The notes under the pieces are model-generated. The model saw only the letters and a program-made list of their open reading frames with translations, did not search any database and was not told the DNA's origin. This document shows positions 1 through 8,754 of a stretch of 64,000 bases of DNA, piece after piece. This DNA is from an uncultured Winogradskyella sp. (GTDB lineage: Bacteria; Bacteroidota; Bacteroidia; Flavobacteriales; Flavobacteriaceae), in contig NZ_CANMIW010000001.1 in assembly GCF_947498005.1 (NCBI RefSeq), positions 372,001-436,000 on the forward strand, read 5' to 3'. The translations under genes were made by a program, and so were the position numbers. How positions within the stretch are numbered: position 1 is the stretch's first letter; each line of letters opens with the position of its first letter.

Positions 1-3000
1 AAGCCATTATCTTCTATATTGTTTTTAATTTTTTCAATTAAGACTTGAGCATTTTCAGTTTTGTTGAGGTTATAACTCGTCATAGCCAATAATGCCATTT
101 TATAGGTGTCATTACTTTTAATAGCATCATTGAAAGCTGTTGTATATTCTACAGAAAGATCTGCTTCGATTTTTGCTTCGCTTAATGCGTAAATGATATA
201 CGCATTTGCAACATCAGACGGTGAACTCGCAAAACTATCATAACCCTTTTCACTTTTCTTAAATCCACCTTTTCCATCTTTTCTGCTAAGTAACCATTGT
301 ACAGTTCTATCAATCATTTTTTGATCTACATCTTTGTAAATGGCTTTCATTTCTGTGAATTCTAAAATGCCGTAAGCGGTTAAAGTTTCGTGAGGAGGTG
401 TGTTACCAAACCATTCAAAACCACCTTCTGAGGTTTCAAAACTAATGAGTCGTTTGTATCCTTTTTTGATAAAATCCATTGCTTTGGCTTCAATTTCTGG
501 ATTACTTTTTCCTGATTCTTTCAAATATTTTAATACCATAATATTAGGATATGTAGATGAAGATGTTTGTTCAAAACAGCCATGAGGCTCGCGAATTAAT
601 GCTTCTATACCATTCATTACATCACCAATCACATCAGTATAAATATTAAATTCTGCAGAGAGCGAGTTTTCAACCACATGATTAAGTTGAAACTCAAAAC
701 TTTGAGATTTTGAATCAGATAAAGATAATTCAGTTGGAAAGTAAGGACTTAAAATGGTGGCTTGTTTTTTTACCACATCTTTATAATTTTCAGATATTGT
801 TCTTATGGTAATCTCAACAGCTTCACCTTTTTCAATAGGAATAACTTTAATGTTTTTTGTAACAGCACTATGGCTTTTAATAGTTACGCTATCTTTAAAA
901 GATTCTACTAATTTTAAATGTTTAGGAAGTCTAATTTCTAGTTTAGTTTCTAGTGTTTTTTCGGTGTCATTAGAAATGGTAATTGGTAATGAAATGATGT
1001 CATTTAAAACCATATAATTTGGTGCTTTAAAATCTACATTCAACATTTTTTTGGTCGCATATAATTTATCTTGTTTACCAACAAGTCCATTGAATCCAAT
1101 ACCTTCAGCTGTAATTTTAAAAGATGTAATGGCATCAGAATTATAAAACTCTAGTTCAGCCAAACCTTCAGCATTTGTTTGTACAACTGGATTCCAATAT
1201 ATGGTTTGCCTAAAGTCTGTACGTTCTTCAGGTAGTGCTGTGCCTTCGTATTTTGGCATGTAAAAGGTGTTTGGCGTATGGGTGTATATTGTATTGAAAT
1301 TATAGAATTGATGCACTGCGTAGTTATTATATTTATGGTTGTTTAATCTCTTTTTACGACCATAACTTAGCCCATCTTTTGTGGAAATAACGATGACTCC
1401 ATAAGCGCCTCTACTGCCATATAACGAGGTTGCTGCAGCATCTTTTAAAACTGTAACGGAAGAAACTTGGTTAGAGTCTAAATCTGCAAAAACCGACTCC
1501 TCATAAGGAACGCCATCAATAACAATTAATGGTTCATTGTTTCCCGATAGTGATCCGAAACCTCTTATTCTCACTGTCGGTGAATTTCCTGGTTGACCAC
1601 TTCCATTTACTATATTTACACCAGCAACCTTACCTGATAATACATTAATAACAGAATTATTGGTGTCAAATTGTTCCGCATTAATATGTGCAATAGCACC
1701 AGATAATTGGCTCCTTTTCATTGTACCATAAGCAACGACCACAACTTCTTCTAGGCTACTATCGTCTTGTTCTAAACCAATATGCGCTATGGCTTTTTGT
1801 TTTATAGGTTTCTTTAATAATTTTTCGTTTTTTATAAACGCTTTAAAACCATCCTTGTTTTCTGTGTTATTATTTTCAGTTTCATTGCCGTAATTGCCTT
1901 TTTTTAGAGTTGTTTTTTTTATGACTAAGCTTTCTCCATTGTCTTTATAAGCTAATAAAGTTAGACTCCGGTTTTTCTGATATTTAAAATTGAAAGACCC
2001 ATCTTCTGCAGTTTTAAAAACGAGTACCTTAGTTCCATTATCATCAAAAAGTAATAAATTGGCAGCTGTTGGTTTTCCTTTTTTGTTAAGTACAATGCCA
2101 GATTGAATAGCGCTTTGTTCGGGTAAAAATTCGGCATTGTCTAAAGTGATTTTTGGTTGATCAATATACGTTCGCCAACCATGAGTTAACATTAAATAAT
2201 CTAAAGCTTTCTTTGATTTTACTTCATTAGGATTGAGGTAAAAATTAGGTTTATGAATCTTTCCTTTTAATTCTGAAGACAATAGTAGATAAGACAAAAT
2301 ATGATCTTGTTTATCATCTGCAAATGAGAGTAAATTATGATCTGCAATGGCTAGAGATAAGTTTGCAGGAATTGGCTTATTGTTACTATCATAGGTTTTA
2401 ATTGTAAGCTTAGCTTTTTCTCTCGTATTGTAAGTTTCTTTATCTAAAGTAAGATCAATGTGTAATTGCTTGTGCGAATTGATGAACACCAAGCGTTCTG
2501 CAAAGATGCTATTAAACTCGTTTTTAATGCTGAATTTTGTAATTCCTATTGGAAAATCTTCAGTGTTTAAAACCAGATTTTGATGGTTAGAAATTTTCTT
2601 CTTTGTAAGCGAACCATTGGCATTAGAAACTTCAAGAAATAAATTTGTAGAATAGGTTGAGAATAGATGAACCTGAGTCAAAAGACTATCTGTAATTACA
2701 GAAAACCGTGCACCATTGTTGTGAATTTTTGGAAGTGGAATTAATTCATCAGAGATAAATGGTTCTGTGAGTTGAGCAAAATAAGTTGCACTCTTTTTAG
2801 GATTAAAATTAAAACTTCCCATACCATCGTGAAAACTTTCAAAATTTGAAACTACAACATTATTCTCGTCTAATATATTTCCTTTTACATCTACAGGTTT
2901 TCCAAATTCATTAAGTGCTTTAAAAGCAACTTTGTTTAAAGTACCTGCTATTATTTTTCCACTTTCAGGTAAAAATTGTAAGTCTAAGGTATTTAGAACA

Positions 3001-3716
3001 ACTGGTACAGCTCTAGAGATAGATTCTGTTGTGCCTTTATAATCAACTAATACATTTAAAACAACATCTGAGGATTCTAAATTTTCAGGTAGCGTAAACG
3101 TTGGTTTAAGTTGCCCTTTTTGGTCTGTAATGTCAGATTTGGTAATTATTATTTTTCCTTTTACACTAACTGTGTATGTAATGTTAGTATGAGCTAGAGG
3201 ATTATTTTTTAAATCTTTTACTTCAAAATTAGAGATAACCTTAGCCGATTTCCCATAGCCTTCTTTTTCAAATTTTAAACGCATCAGGAGATTCGGTTTT
3301 ACAACTTTTTGTACTGTAATTTTTTTAGTAAAAAAGGCATCGTCGCCAAAATTATTCATCCAGTTGGTGTAACATTTAAGCGTGTAGATTCCACCAACCC
3401 AATTTTTATCAATATCAAAGTCGCCATAGGCATAACCTTGGTTTATGCTTAATATTAATGATTTTACAACCGCACCTTTTGGCGAAATAAGTTCTGCATG
3501 CATAATATCACTTAAGGTTGAAATGGTATGATCTGTGCCAACCACATAAGACTTAAACCAAATGGTTTCACTTGGGAAGTAGAAGGGTCTATCGGTTTGT
3601 GTATAGATTTTTTCTAATGGATTATTAATGGCTTTGTAAGCTTTAAATGATAAAAAGGATATACCAATGCAAACTATTAATGTTAGAATTTTGATATGTT
3701 GTTTTATATATTTCAT
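1..3716 (-). CDS. Alpha-2-macroglobulin family protein with embedded SusC-type plug domain (3' end outside window)
   Basis: The reading frame is open from ATG 3716 to the left edge, giving at least 1238 residues. In order I see: a signal peptide or membrane anchor (1-25); an MG1/MG2-like start (TQTDRPFYFPSETIWFK, about 40); macroglobulin-like domains ending in LDYLMLTHGWR; a carboxypeptidase-regulatory-like beta sandwich (about 535-605); a full TonB-receptor plug (about 650-780) with EEVVVVAYG, VLSGKVAG, RIRG, VIDGVPY and VLKDAAATSLYGSRGA; then an A2M domain (FRQTIYWNP, about 837) and a thioester domain with GCFEQ, cysteine at 1047. Bacterial A2Ms trap proteases covalently in or near the envelope, and the intact CxEQ argues for a working thioester. 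No beta-barrel follows the plug. It starts 5 bases after the stop of the SusC-like gene, so the two are probably co-transcribed. Domain assignments are motif-based and the fusion is read directly from one frame. Confidence 0.9.
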   Translation of the reverse strand, partial: MKYIKQHIKILTLIVCIGISFLSFKAYKAINNPLEKIYTQTDRPFYFPSETIWFKSYVVGTDHTISTLSDIMHAELISPKGAVVKSLILSINQGYAYGDFDIDKNWVGGIYTLKCYTNWMNNFGDDAFFTKKITVQKVVKPNLLMRLKFEKEGYGKSAKVISNFEVKDLKNNPLAHTNITYTVSVKGKIIITKSDITDQKGQLKPTFTLPENLESSDVVLNVLVDYKGTTESISRAVPVVLNTLDLQFLPESGKIIAGTLNKVAFKALNEFGKPVDVKGNILDENNVVVSNFESFHDGMGSFNFNPKKSATYFAQLTEPFISDELIPLPKIHNNGARFSVITDSLLTQVHLFSTYSTNLFLEVSNANGSLTKKKISNHQNLVLNTEDFPIGITKFSIKNEFNSIFAERLVFINSHKQLHIDLTLDKETYNTREKAKLTIKTYDSNNKPIPANLSLAIADHNLLSFADDKQDHILSYLLLSSELKGKIHKPNFYLNPNEVKSKKALDYLMLTHGWRTYIDQPKITLDNAEFLPEQSAIQSGIVLNKKGKPTAANLLLFDDNGTKVLVFKTAEDGSFNFKYQKNRSLTLLAYKDNGESLVIKKTTLKKGNYGNETENNNTENKDGFKAFIKNEKLLKKPIKQKAIAHIGLEQDDSSLEEVVVVAYGTMKRSQLSGAIAHINAEQFDTNNSVINVLSGKVAGVNIVNGSGQPGNSPTVRIRGFGSLSGNNEPLIVIDGVPYEESVFADLDSNQVSSVTVLKDAAATSLYGSRGAYGVIVISTKDGLSYGRKKRLNNHKYNNYAVHQFYNFNTIYTHTPNTFYMPKYEGTALPEERTDFRQTIYWNPVVQTNAEGLAELEFYNSDAITSFKITAEGIGFNGLVGKQDKLYATKKMLNVDFKAPNYMVLNDIISLPITISNDTEKTLETKLEIRLPKHLKLVESFKDSVTIKSHSAVTKNIKVIPIEKGEAVEITIRTISENYKDVVKKQATILSPYFPTELSLSDSKSQSFEFQLNHVVENSLSAEFNIYTDVIGDVMNGIEALIREPHGCFEQTSSSTYPNIMVLKYLKESGKSNPEIEAKAMDFIKKGYKRLISFETSEGGFEWFGNTPPHETLTAYGILEFTEMKAIYKDVDQKMIDRTVQWLLSRKDGKGGFKKSEKGYDSFASSPSDVANAYIIYALSEAKIEADLSVEYTTAFNDAIKSNDTYKMALLAMTSYNLNKTENAQVLIEKIKNNIEDNG

Positions 3717-3721
3717 CGTTA

Positions 3722-6553
3722 CTATATTTTAAGTTTTGCTCTAAACCCAACTTCAGAAATTATAGGTGTATTAAAAAAGTTGAGGTTATTGCCAGAGTTA
3801 GTATCAAAAAGACTTGAAAACGGCGTAGCGCCTTTATATTTGGTTATCGTTAATAAATTTGTAGCATACAATCCGACTTCAAATTGTCTAAAAAAGGAAT
3901 CATATTCTTTTACGAAATCATAAGAAAGTTCGATTGTTTTAATGTTGAAAAAACTAGCGTCTTCTATAGCTGTTTCTGCAACACCATCAAATCCATACCT
4001 TACAAAACGGTTGTTTTCAATACCATTTGCTGCATTATAAAAATCTACCGTTGTTGTGTTAGGTGTACCTTGCTCTGTAATACCGTTAAAAATATAGTTT
4101 GTGATGGATCTTTGGTCTGCAGACTGCTGAGATACACCAAAATAGTTGAGCACGTTTTGTGTGCCATTCCAAACATCACCTCCTTTTTGGTAGTTGAATA
4201 CTAGATTTAATTTTAGTTTTTTCCAGTGTAATGCGTTAGAAAATCCGAGTGTGAAATCTGGTGTAGGATCACCAATAATTTGTTGTTCAGCATCAACAAT
4301 AGGATAACCATTAGCATCAATAACAATATTATTTTGTTCGTCTCTTTGGTATGCTGTGCCTACAATTACACCTGCAGATTCGCCAACAATTAGGTTTTTT
4401 GAAACGGAATTAAAACCATCGATAGGAACTCGTGTTTGTGTATCATATAATTTTTTTACTTCCGTGTTATTTGTAAAAAATTGTAGTCTAGGAATCCACT
4501 TTAATTCATCGAAATATTTATAAAATTCAAGATTGAATTCAAAACCTTTATTACTAATATCAGCAATGTTTTTAAGCGAAAAATTGTTATTTTCCAAAAC
4601 AGGAAACACACTACCTTCTGTTAGAGAGCCAAAGTAACTGGCTTCAAAATCCCAGTTGATACCCAAAGCGTAGAACCCAATTTCGGCATTAAATGCATAA
4701 TCGTGGTTATTTTCTAGTTCTATACTTTTATTTGTAAACAGGTCTGTATTGCTGGTATAAGTTAAACTTTCAGAAGGCGATAACCCTAAACTATTGTGGC
4801 TTTGATTAGTGTAGAATAAAGGTAATCCGCTAACATCAAAAGCACTGCTTGCGCTTAAATAGATGTATCGAAAATCATAAATATGAATAAGGTCTAATAC
4901 ATCTACGCTTAAAATAGATGTTGGTAAAAACAACTTATTTCCTTGTATTGATGATACATAAGAATCATTACTAAAACTCAACTTAGTACCATGAGAATGC
5001 GAAAATTCTACAAATTGTTTCAGTCTTAAAATATTTTGAAAAAGCGAATTGTTTACTTCGGTTGTGTTACTTGGATTTGAAAATGAAAATTCACTAAATC
5101 CTTCAGATTCTTTAAATTGATACTTAAGATTTTGATGGCTATAGGTTGTAACAGAATTTAGATTTAGGTTAAATTCTCCTAGATCTATCTCGTAATCTAG
5201 TAATAGAGTTGCGTTAAATGTGTTTCTATTAATATGTTTTTTACTTAAATAGCCGTTTTCAAAACCTATTGTGTTAGCAACAGCTCCAAAGCTTTGTTCG
5301 TTCTTGGTAGTTTTATAATTTATATGACTTCGAATTTTGAAATTATCACTAGGCTCAATTTCATTTTGAAGACTAATTACATATAAATCATTATCATCGT
5401 AATTCTTATGATTATTAAAAAGCCATTCAGGATTATTATAACTTGAAGGACTAAAACTTCGTTGGGTATTGTTTGGCAACAAACTGCCTTGATAATTGCT
5501 AAAACTTGTAGGTGTTACCAAAGCGTTTAAAAGCAGATTATTGGTAAAACCATTGATGTTTGGTTGGTTATTATTGCGTTTTCCATATTTAACAAAAGTG
5601 TCCCAGTTTAGTTTACCTGTTCTGTGCTTTGTAGTTTTAAAGCTTAACATTAGCTCATCTGTTTTGGTACGTTGACGTCCAAAAATGTCTTTAGAAATTT
5701 TGTTAGTGTAGTTAAGATTGGTACTCCAATTTTCAGACTCTACATTAAGGTTTAAATTTTGAGATCTTTTTATAGCTGTATTAAAAACAGAGTTCTTATA
5801 AGATTTCGCTTTTTGGCCATTTCCGTTACCTAAAGCAACAAATTGTCCATTTGAATCAAAATTGTAGTCAGAACCATCAAATTCTAGTTGTGCTAATTCC
5901 GGACCATAAGAAAAATAGTTACCAGTTTCTGGTCCTAAGAAGGTAAGTTCGCCATTTTGCGATGCACCTTGACTAAATTTTGTTTGTAAGTCAGGTAAGT
6001 TATTATCCTTTACAAATTGAAAACTTAAAGCAGAGTTTAAAGCAATTTCAAAATATATATCAGGATTAAAATAGGTTAGATTAACAGCATTAGGTTTTAT
6101 ATCAATAGCCTTAATACGCAACAAGGAATTATAGATGTTTTTTGTATTGTAACTGTATTTAGTGTCTTCAATATTGGGTGTTTTTAATTCGTCCCTTTTA
6201 ATGCCACTTACTGCATTGGCATAAGCATCACTGTTTATCGGTCTAATAGGTATTCTAGTAACATAAACGGTGTTTTTTGCACCAAACATACTGGCTGTTA
6301 CCTTAATTTCTCTTGGCGTCATACCTATGTAATTAACAACTAGAATATCGCCAACTAAACATGAAATACTGTAATTACCATCAAAGTCAGTTGTAACACC
6401 ATTAGTCGTTCCTTTAACAATAATTGATGCGCCTGGTAATGGTAATCCATCGTCTTCCGTAGTTAAAGTACCAGTAACAATACCTTCTTGAGCAATGCTA
6501 AAAAGTGGTAATAATAAGAGAATAAATAAAATTTTAATGGCTGTATTATACAT
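3722..6553 (-). CDS. SusC/RagA-like outer-membrane beta-barrel protein lacking a plug domain
   Basis: 943 residues from ATG 6553. An upstream in-frame TTG at 6577 would add eight residues before the signal peptide and overlaps a probable -7 box, so it was not used. A signal peptide (YNTAIKILFILLLLPLFSIAQ) is followed by a CarboxypepD_reg-like domain (GASIIVKGTTNGVTTDFDGNY, about 40-65). The rest is a SusC-type barrel: a barrel-entry segment (NNLPDLQTKFSQG, GPETGNYFSYGP), NYTNKIS strands, and a C-terminal strand ending GFRAKLKI. What is missing is the plug: between about residues 80 and 165 there is no VLSGKVAG, RIRG, DGVP or VLKDAAA motif, and the spacer is too short for a normal ~115-residue plug plus linker. 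The next gene encodes an alpha-2-macroglobulin carrying exactly such a plug. It probably sits in the outer membrane; substrate unknown. No SusD gene is adjacent. Confidence 0.88.
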   Translation of the reverse strand: MYNTAIKILFILLLLPLFSIAQEGIVTGTLTTEDDGLPLPGASIIVKGTTNGVTTDFDGNYSISCLVGDILVVNYIGMTPREIKVTASMFGAKNTVYVTRIPIRPINSDAYANAVSGIKRDELKTPNIEDTKYSYNTKNIYNSLLRIKAIDIKPNAVNLTYFNPDIYFEIALNSALSFQFVKDNNLPDLQTKFSQGASQNGELTFLGPETGNYFSYGPELAQLEFDGSDYNFDSNGQFVALGNGNGQKAKSYKNSVFNTAIKRSQNLNLNVESENWSTNLNYTNKISKDIFGRQRTKTDELMLSFKTTKHRTGKLNWDTFVKYGKRNNNQPNINGFTNNLLLNALVTPTSFSNYQGSLLPNNTQRSFSPSSYNNPEWLFNNHKNYDDNDLYVISLQNEIEPSDNFKIRSHINYKTTKNEQSFGAVANTIGFENGYLSKKHINRNTFNATLLLDYEIDLGEFNLNLNSVTTYSHQNLKYQFKESEGFSEFSFSNPSNTTEVNNSLFQNILRLKQFVEFSHSHGTKLSFSNDSYVSSIQGNKLFLPTSILSVDVLDLIHIYDFRYIYLSASSAFDVSGLPLFYTNQSHNSLGLSPSESLTYTSNTDLFTNKSIELENNHDYAFNAEIGFYALGINWDFEASYFGSLTEGSVFPVLENNNFSLKNIADISNKGFEFNLEFYKYFDELKWIPRLQFFTNNTEVKKLYDTQTRVPIDGFNSVSKNLIVGESAGVIVGTAYQRDEQNNIVIDANGYPIVDAEQQIIGDPTPDFTLGFSNALHWKKLKLNLVFNYQKGGDVWNGTQNVLNYFGVSQQSADQRSITNYIFNGITEQGTPNTTTVDFYNAANGIENNRFVRYGFDGVAETAIEDASFFNIKTIELSYDFVKEYDSFFRQFEVGLYATNLLTITKYKGATPFSSLFDTNSGNNLNFFNTPIISEVGFRAKLKI

Positions 6554-6582
6554 GAGTAAGCGCGTTGGTTTACTCAAATGTA
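6553..6582 (-). promoter_or_regulatory. Probable promoter -7 box and inverted repeat at the SusC-like start
   Basis: On the minus strand TACATTTG (6582-6575) matches the Bacteroidota -7 consensus TAnnTTTG and lies 21 bases before ATG 6553. No clear -33 TTG is seen. It overlaps an inverted repeat TGAGTAA/TTACTCA (6553-6559 and 6570-6576) that could be an operator or a hairpin over the start codon. Confidence 0.45.
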
Positions 6583-6633
6583 TGTTTGAAGATGATATTT
6601 AGAAATACAGAATGAGTGAACTTGCCATTTCAA

Positions 6634-6650
6634 TGAGTAAAGTGTACTCA
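6634..6650. promoter_or_regulatory. TGAGTA/TACTCA palindrome, possible operator
   Basis: TGAGTAAAGTGTACTCA is a perfect 6-base inverted repeat with a 5-base spacer. It repeats the half-sites of the 6553-6576 inverted repeat and lies about 50 bases upstream of the putative -7 box of the SusC-like/A2M operon. Confidence 0.4.
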
Positions 6651-6654
6651 ATAG

Positions 6655-6694
6655 AAAACCTTGCTTTCACATCATATGAAGAAGCAAGGTTTTA
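6655..6694 (-). terminator. Hairpin terminator after the AhpD-like gene
   Basis: AAAACCTTGCTT pairs with AAGCAAGGTTTT around a loop of about 15 bases, 28 bases past the AhpD-like stop. It has short flanking A and T runs on both sides. It separates that gene from the SusC-like operon. Confidence 0.6.
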
Positions 6695-6721
6695 ATAACT
6701 TTTAAAGTGTATTAATATAAT

Positions 6722-7324
6722 CTAATACTGAGAACCATTATGCTTACCAACCTCAAAGCCATGTTTGCCTAAATATTTGTCACCACTTTCAACAGCACCT
6801 TCTTCAATATTAGTTCCCATAGAATCATTCCATCGGTTGAGGTAGCCAAATAGTGAAATAACACCCAACATTTCAACAATTTCACCTTCGTCCCAATGTT
6901 GGTACAAACGCTCTTTTATTTCAGCATTAACAGCATTTGGTACTTGACTTGCAGCTAAACTAAAATCTAATGCAGCACGTTCTGCTTCAGAAAAAGCAGC
7001 ATGTGTTCGGTATTCCCAAATATTATCTAATTGTTCTTGCTCTGCACCATAACGTTCTGCTGCTCTAATAGCATGGGCTTGGCAGTATCTGCAACCTGTC
7101 GCATTACTGCTTACCCAAGCAATCATTCGTTTTAAGGCTGAGGTCACTTTACCTTCATTTGCCATTACAGCTTTATTTAAATTAATAAATGCTTTACTTA
7201 TTGCAGGTCTGCGTTGCATGGTTAATACAGAATTAGGGCAAAAGCCAAGGGTTTCGTTAAAGAATTCTGCTAATTCTTTTGTTTCTAAATCGTGCTCTGC
7301 AGACAAAGGAGTTACTAGTGCCAT
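6722..7324 (-). CDS. Carboxymuconolactone decarboxylase / AhpD-like peroxidase-related protein
   Basis: 200 residues. The AhpD-family signature is present: C78-R-Y-C81-Q-A-H84 in a helix-rich core, followed by AERYGAEQ. AhpD-type proteins use this Cys pair with the His to reduce hydroperoxides or lipoyl partners; the usual family length is about 180-200. It is transcribed divergently from an OsmC-type peroxiredoxin with 66 bases between starts, which supports a shared role in organic peroxide defence. It ends in a hairpin terminator. The physiological electron donor cannot be read from the sequence. Confidence 0.85.
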   Translation of the reverse strand: MALVTPLSAEHDLETKELAEFFNETLGFCPNSVLTMQRRPAISKAFINLNKAVMANEGKVTSALKRMIAWVSSNATGCRYCQAHAIRAAERYGAEQEQLDNIWEYRTHAAFSEAERAALDFSLAASQVPNAVNAEIKERLYQHWDEGEIVEMLGVISLFGYLNRWNDSMGTNIEEGAVESGDKYLGKHGFEVGKHNGSQY

Positions 7325-7341
7325 AGTTATTTTTTTAGTAG

Positions 7342-7349
7342 TATTTTTG
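7342..7349 (+). promoter_or_regulatory. TAnnTTTG -7 box upstream of osmC-like gene
   Basis: TATTTTTG fits the Bacteroidota -7 consensus and would give a leader of about 35 bases for the gene at 7391. No convincing -33 TTG is visible. Confidence 0.45.
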
Positions 7350-7390
7350 AATGAACAAGATAAGAGTTCTAATTTTTAAACTAAAAGAAA

Positions 7391-7813
7391 ATGGCCGATA
7401 AAATAACAACACACTGGAGAGGAAACATGACGTTTGAATCTGATAACCCAAGATGGCCTTCTATAATGATGGATGCGTCTGAAGAGTTTGGTGGTACAGG
7501 TTCTGGTATGGCACCAAAAGCTATGATGTTATCTTCTTTAGCAGGTTGCTCAGGTTTAGACGTAGTATCTACTTTAAATAAAATGAAAGTAGAAATTGAT
7601 GATTTTAAAATGGAAGTTTCTGGCGATTTAACAGATGAGCATCCTAAAATATACCATACAGTGAAAGTAGATTATCATTTTTATGGTTCAGATTTAAATG
7701 AAAAAAAGTGCGAACGTGCCGTGAATTTATCCGTTGAAAAATACTGTGGTGTAATGGAAATGTTTAGACAATTTGCAACGGTAAAGACTGAAATACATTT
7801 TCATAACAAATAA
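7391..7813 (+). CDS. OsmC family peroxiredoxin
   Basis: 140 residues, the typical OsmC/Ohr length. The two catalytic cysteines are seen: C53 in SSLAGCSGLDVV and C119 in SVEKYCGVMEMF. The family reduces organic hydroperoxides in the cytoplasm using a Cys pair across the dimer interface. The CSGLDVVSTLNKMK wording is that of the YhfA/OsmC branch rather than Ohr. It is divergent from the AhpD-like gene. ATG 7391 is the only sensible start, preceded by an A-rich leader instead of a Shine-Dalgarno sequence. Confidence 0.9.
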   Translation: MADKITTHWRGNMTFESDNPRWPSIMMDASEEFGGTGSGMAPKAMMLSSLAGCSGLDVVSTLNKMKVEIDDFKMEVSGDLTDEHPKIYHTVKVDYHFYGSDLNEKKCERAVNLSVEKYCGVMEMFRQFATVKTEIHFHNK

Positions 7814-7862
7814 TGAAGCCTATCATAGATTGCTTGAGATAGTCTTTATTTATAATTAAACG

Positions 7863-8732
7863 ATGCGTATTATGATAACACAACTTAACAAAATAAGCCA
7901 TATTTTAGTTGTATGTATTTTTCTGTTTATGGGTTGCTCATCAGATAATAATACATCTAACGGAACTGACGATGAACAAGGTATGACGGATGATGATCCT
8001 AATGATGATGATCCTTCAGACCTTTATGAGCGTTTTGTGTTTAATGAAGATTTAGTTATAGAACACAGTTGGGATACTGGTGGTTGTGATAGTCCGCCTT
8101 GCAGTACAAATCAAGATGATTTAGACACCGTTTTTGACAACGCACTTCCTGATGAACCTTATTTTTACATGGAAGATGATGAGGAGGAATTAAACTTAGT
8201 TTGCCAATTAGACAAAGGACGTCGTGCCGAGCTTAAACAAATTACAGAAGGGCCTTTAACATCTTATTCTAAAATGGAATTTGAAGGGATTTATTATAAC
8301 ATTCCTTCAGAAGGTATGACGATTGCGCAAGTACATAACAGAGGAGGTAATTCTAATAAACCCTTTTTTAGATTAGAATTACATAACGATAAACTTGAAA
8401 CCGTAATCCGTAAAGATCCAGAAGTAAGTTCTAGTGAGACCACGTTTAGTAAGGTTGATTTTCCATTTGTAAATAATGGCAATTATTCGCAATTTCCTCT
8501 TAATGTGACGTTAGAAAAAAACAATGGCATAGTTAGTATTATGGTTAAGCAAGATGAAGCGGTTCTTATAGACGAGGATTTTGAAGCCGACCCAACAACT
8601 GATTGGGTAAATGATACAGGTATTTCTAATGGCTATTATTTAAAAGCAGGTCTCTATAATGCTGCAACTACACATACAGAAAATATTACCTTAGGTTATA
8701 CTAACTTTCTGTTTGAAAGTGATGATGACTAA
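7863..8732 (+). CDS. Polysaccharide lyase family 7 (alginate-lyase-like) lipoprotein
   Basis: 289 residues. The N-terminus is a lipoprotein signal (ILVVCIFLFMGC, lipobox Cys about 25) followed by a long Asp/Asn/Thr-rich linker, as in surface lipoproteins of Bacteroidota. The three PL7 signature blocks are recognisable in order: R-x-E-L (RRAELK, about 120), Q-V-H (TIAQVH, about 154) and Y-x-K-A-G-x-Y (YYLKAGLYN, about 260). In PL7 these Arg, His and Tyr residues bind and cleave uronate polymers such as alginate by beta elimination. The last block lacks the usual final Gln. It stands alone, with no SusCD pair or other carbohydrate enzymes nearby. ATG 7863 and 7872 are both possible starts. Confidence 0.75.
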   Translation: MRIMITQLNKISHILVVCIFLFMGCSSDNNTSNGTDDEQGMTDDDPNDDDPSDLYERFVFNEDLVIEHSWDTGGCDSPPCSTNQDDLDTVFDNALPDEPYFYMEDDEEELNLVCQLDKGRRAELKQITEGPLTSYSKMEFEGIYYNIPSEGMTIAQVHNRGGNSNKPFFRLELHNDKLETVIRKDPEVSSSETTFSKVDFPFVNNGNYSQFPLNVTLEKNNGIVSIMVKQDEAVLIDEDFEADPTTDWVNDTGISNGYYLKAGLYNAATTHTENITLGYTNFLFESDDD

Positions 8733-8754
8733 ACACTAAAATTCTCTAATAATA

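Noticed and set aside
3884-4204. 106-codon Cys-rich plus-strand frame
   Set aside because: It lies wholly antisense to the conserved barrel coding sequence and its residue composition is that of a shadow frame.
6554-6577. TTG start extending the SusC-like protein by eight residues
   Set aside because: It precedes the signal peptide with polar residues and overlaps the probable -7 box; ATG 6553 gives a normal signal peptide.
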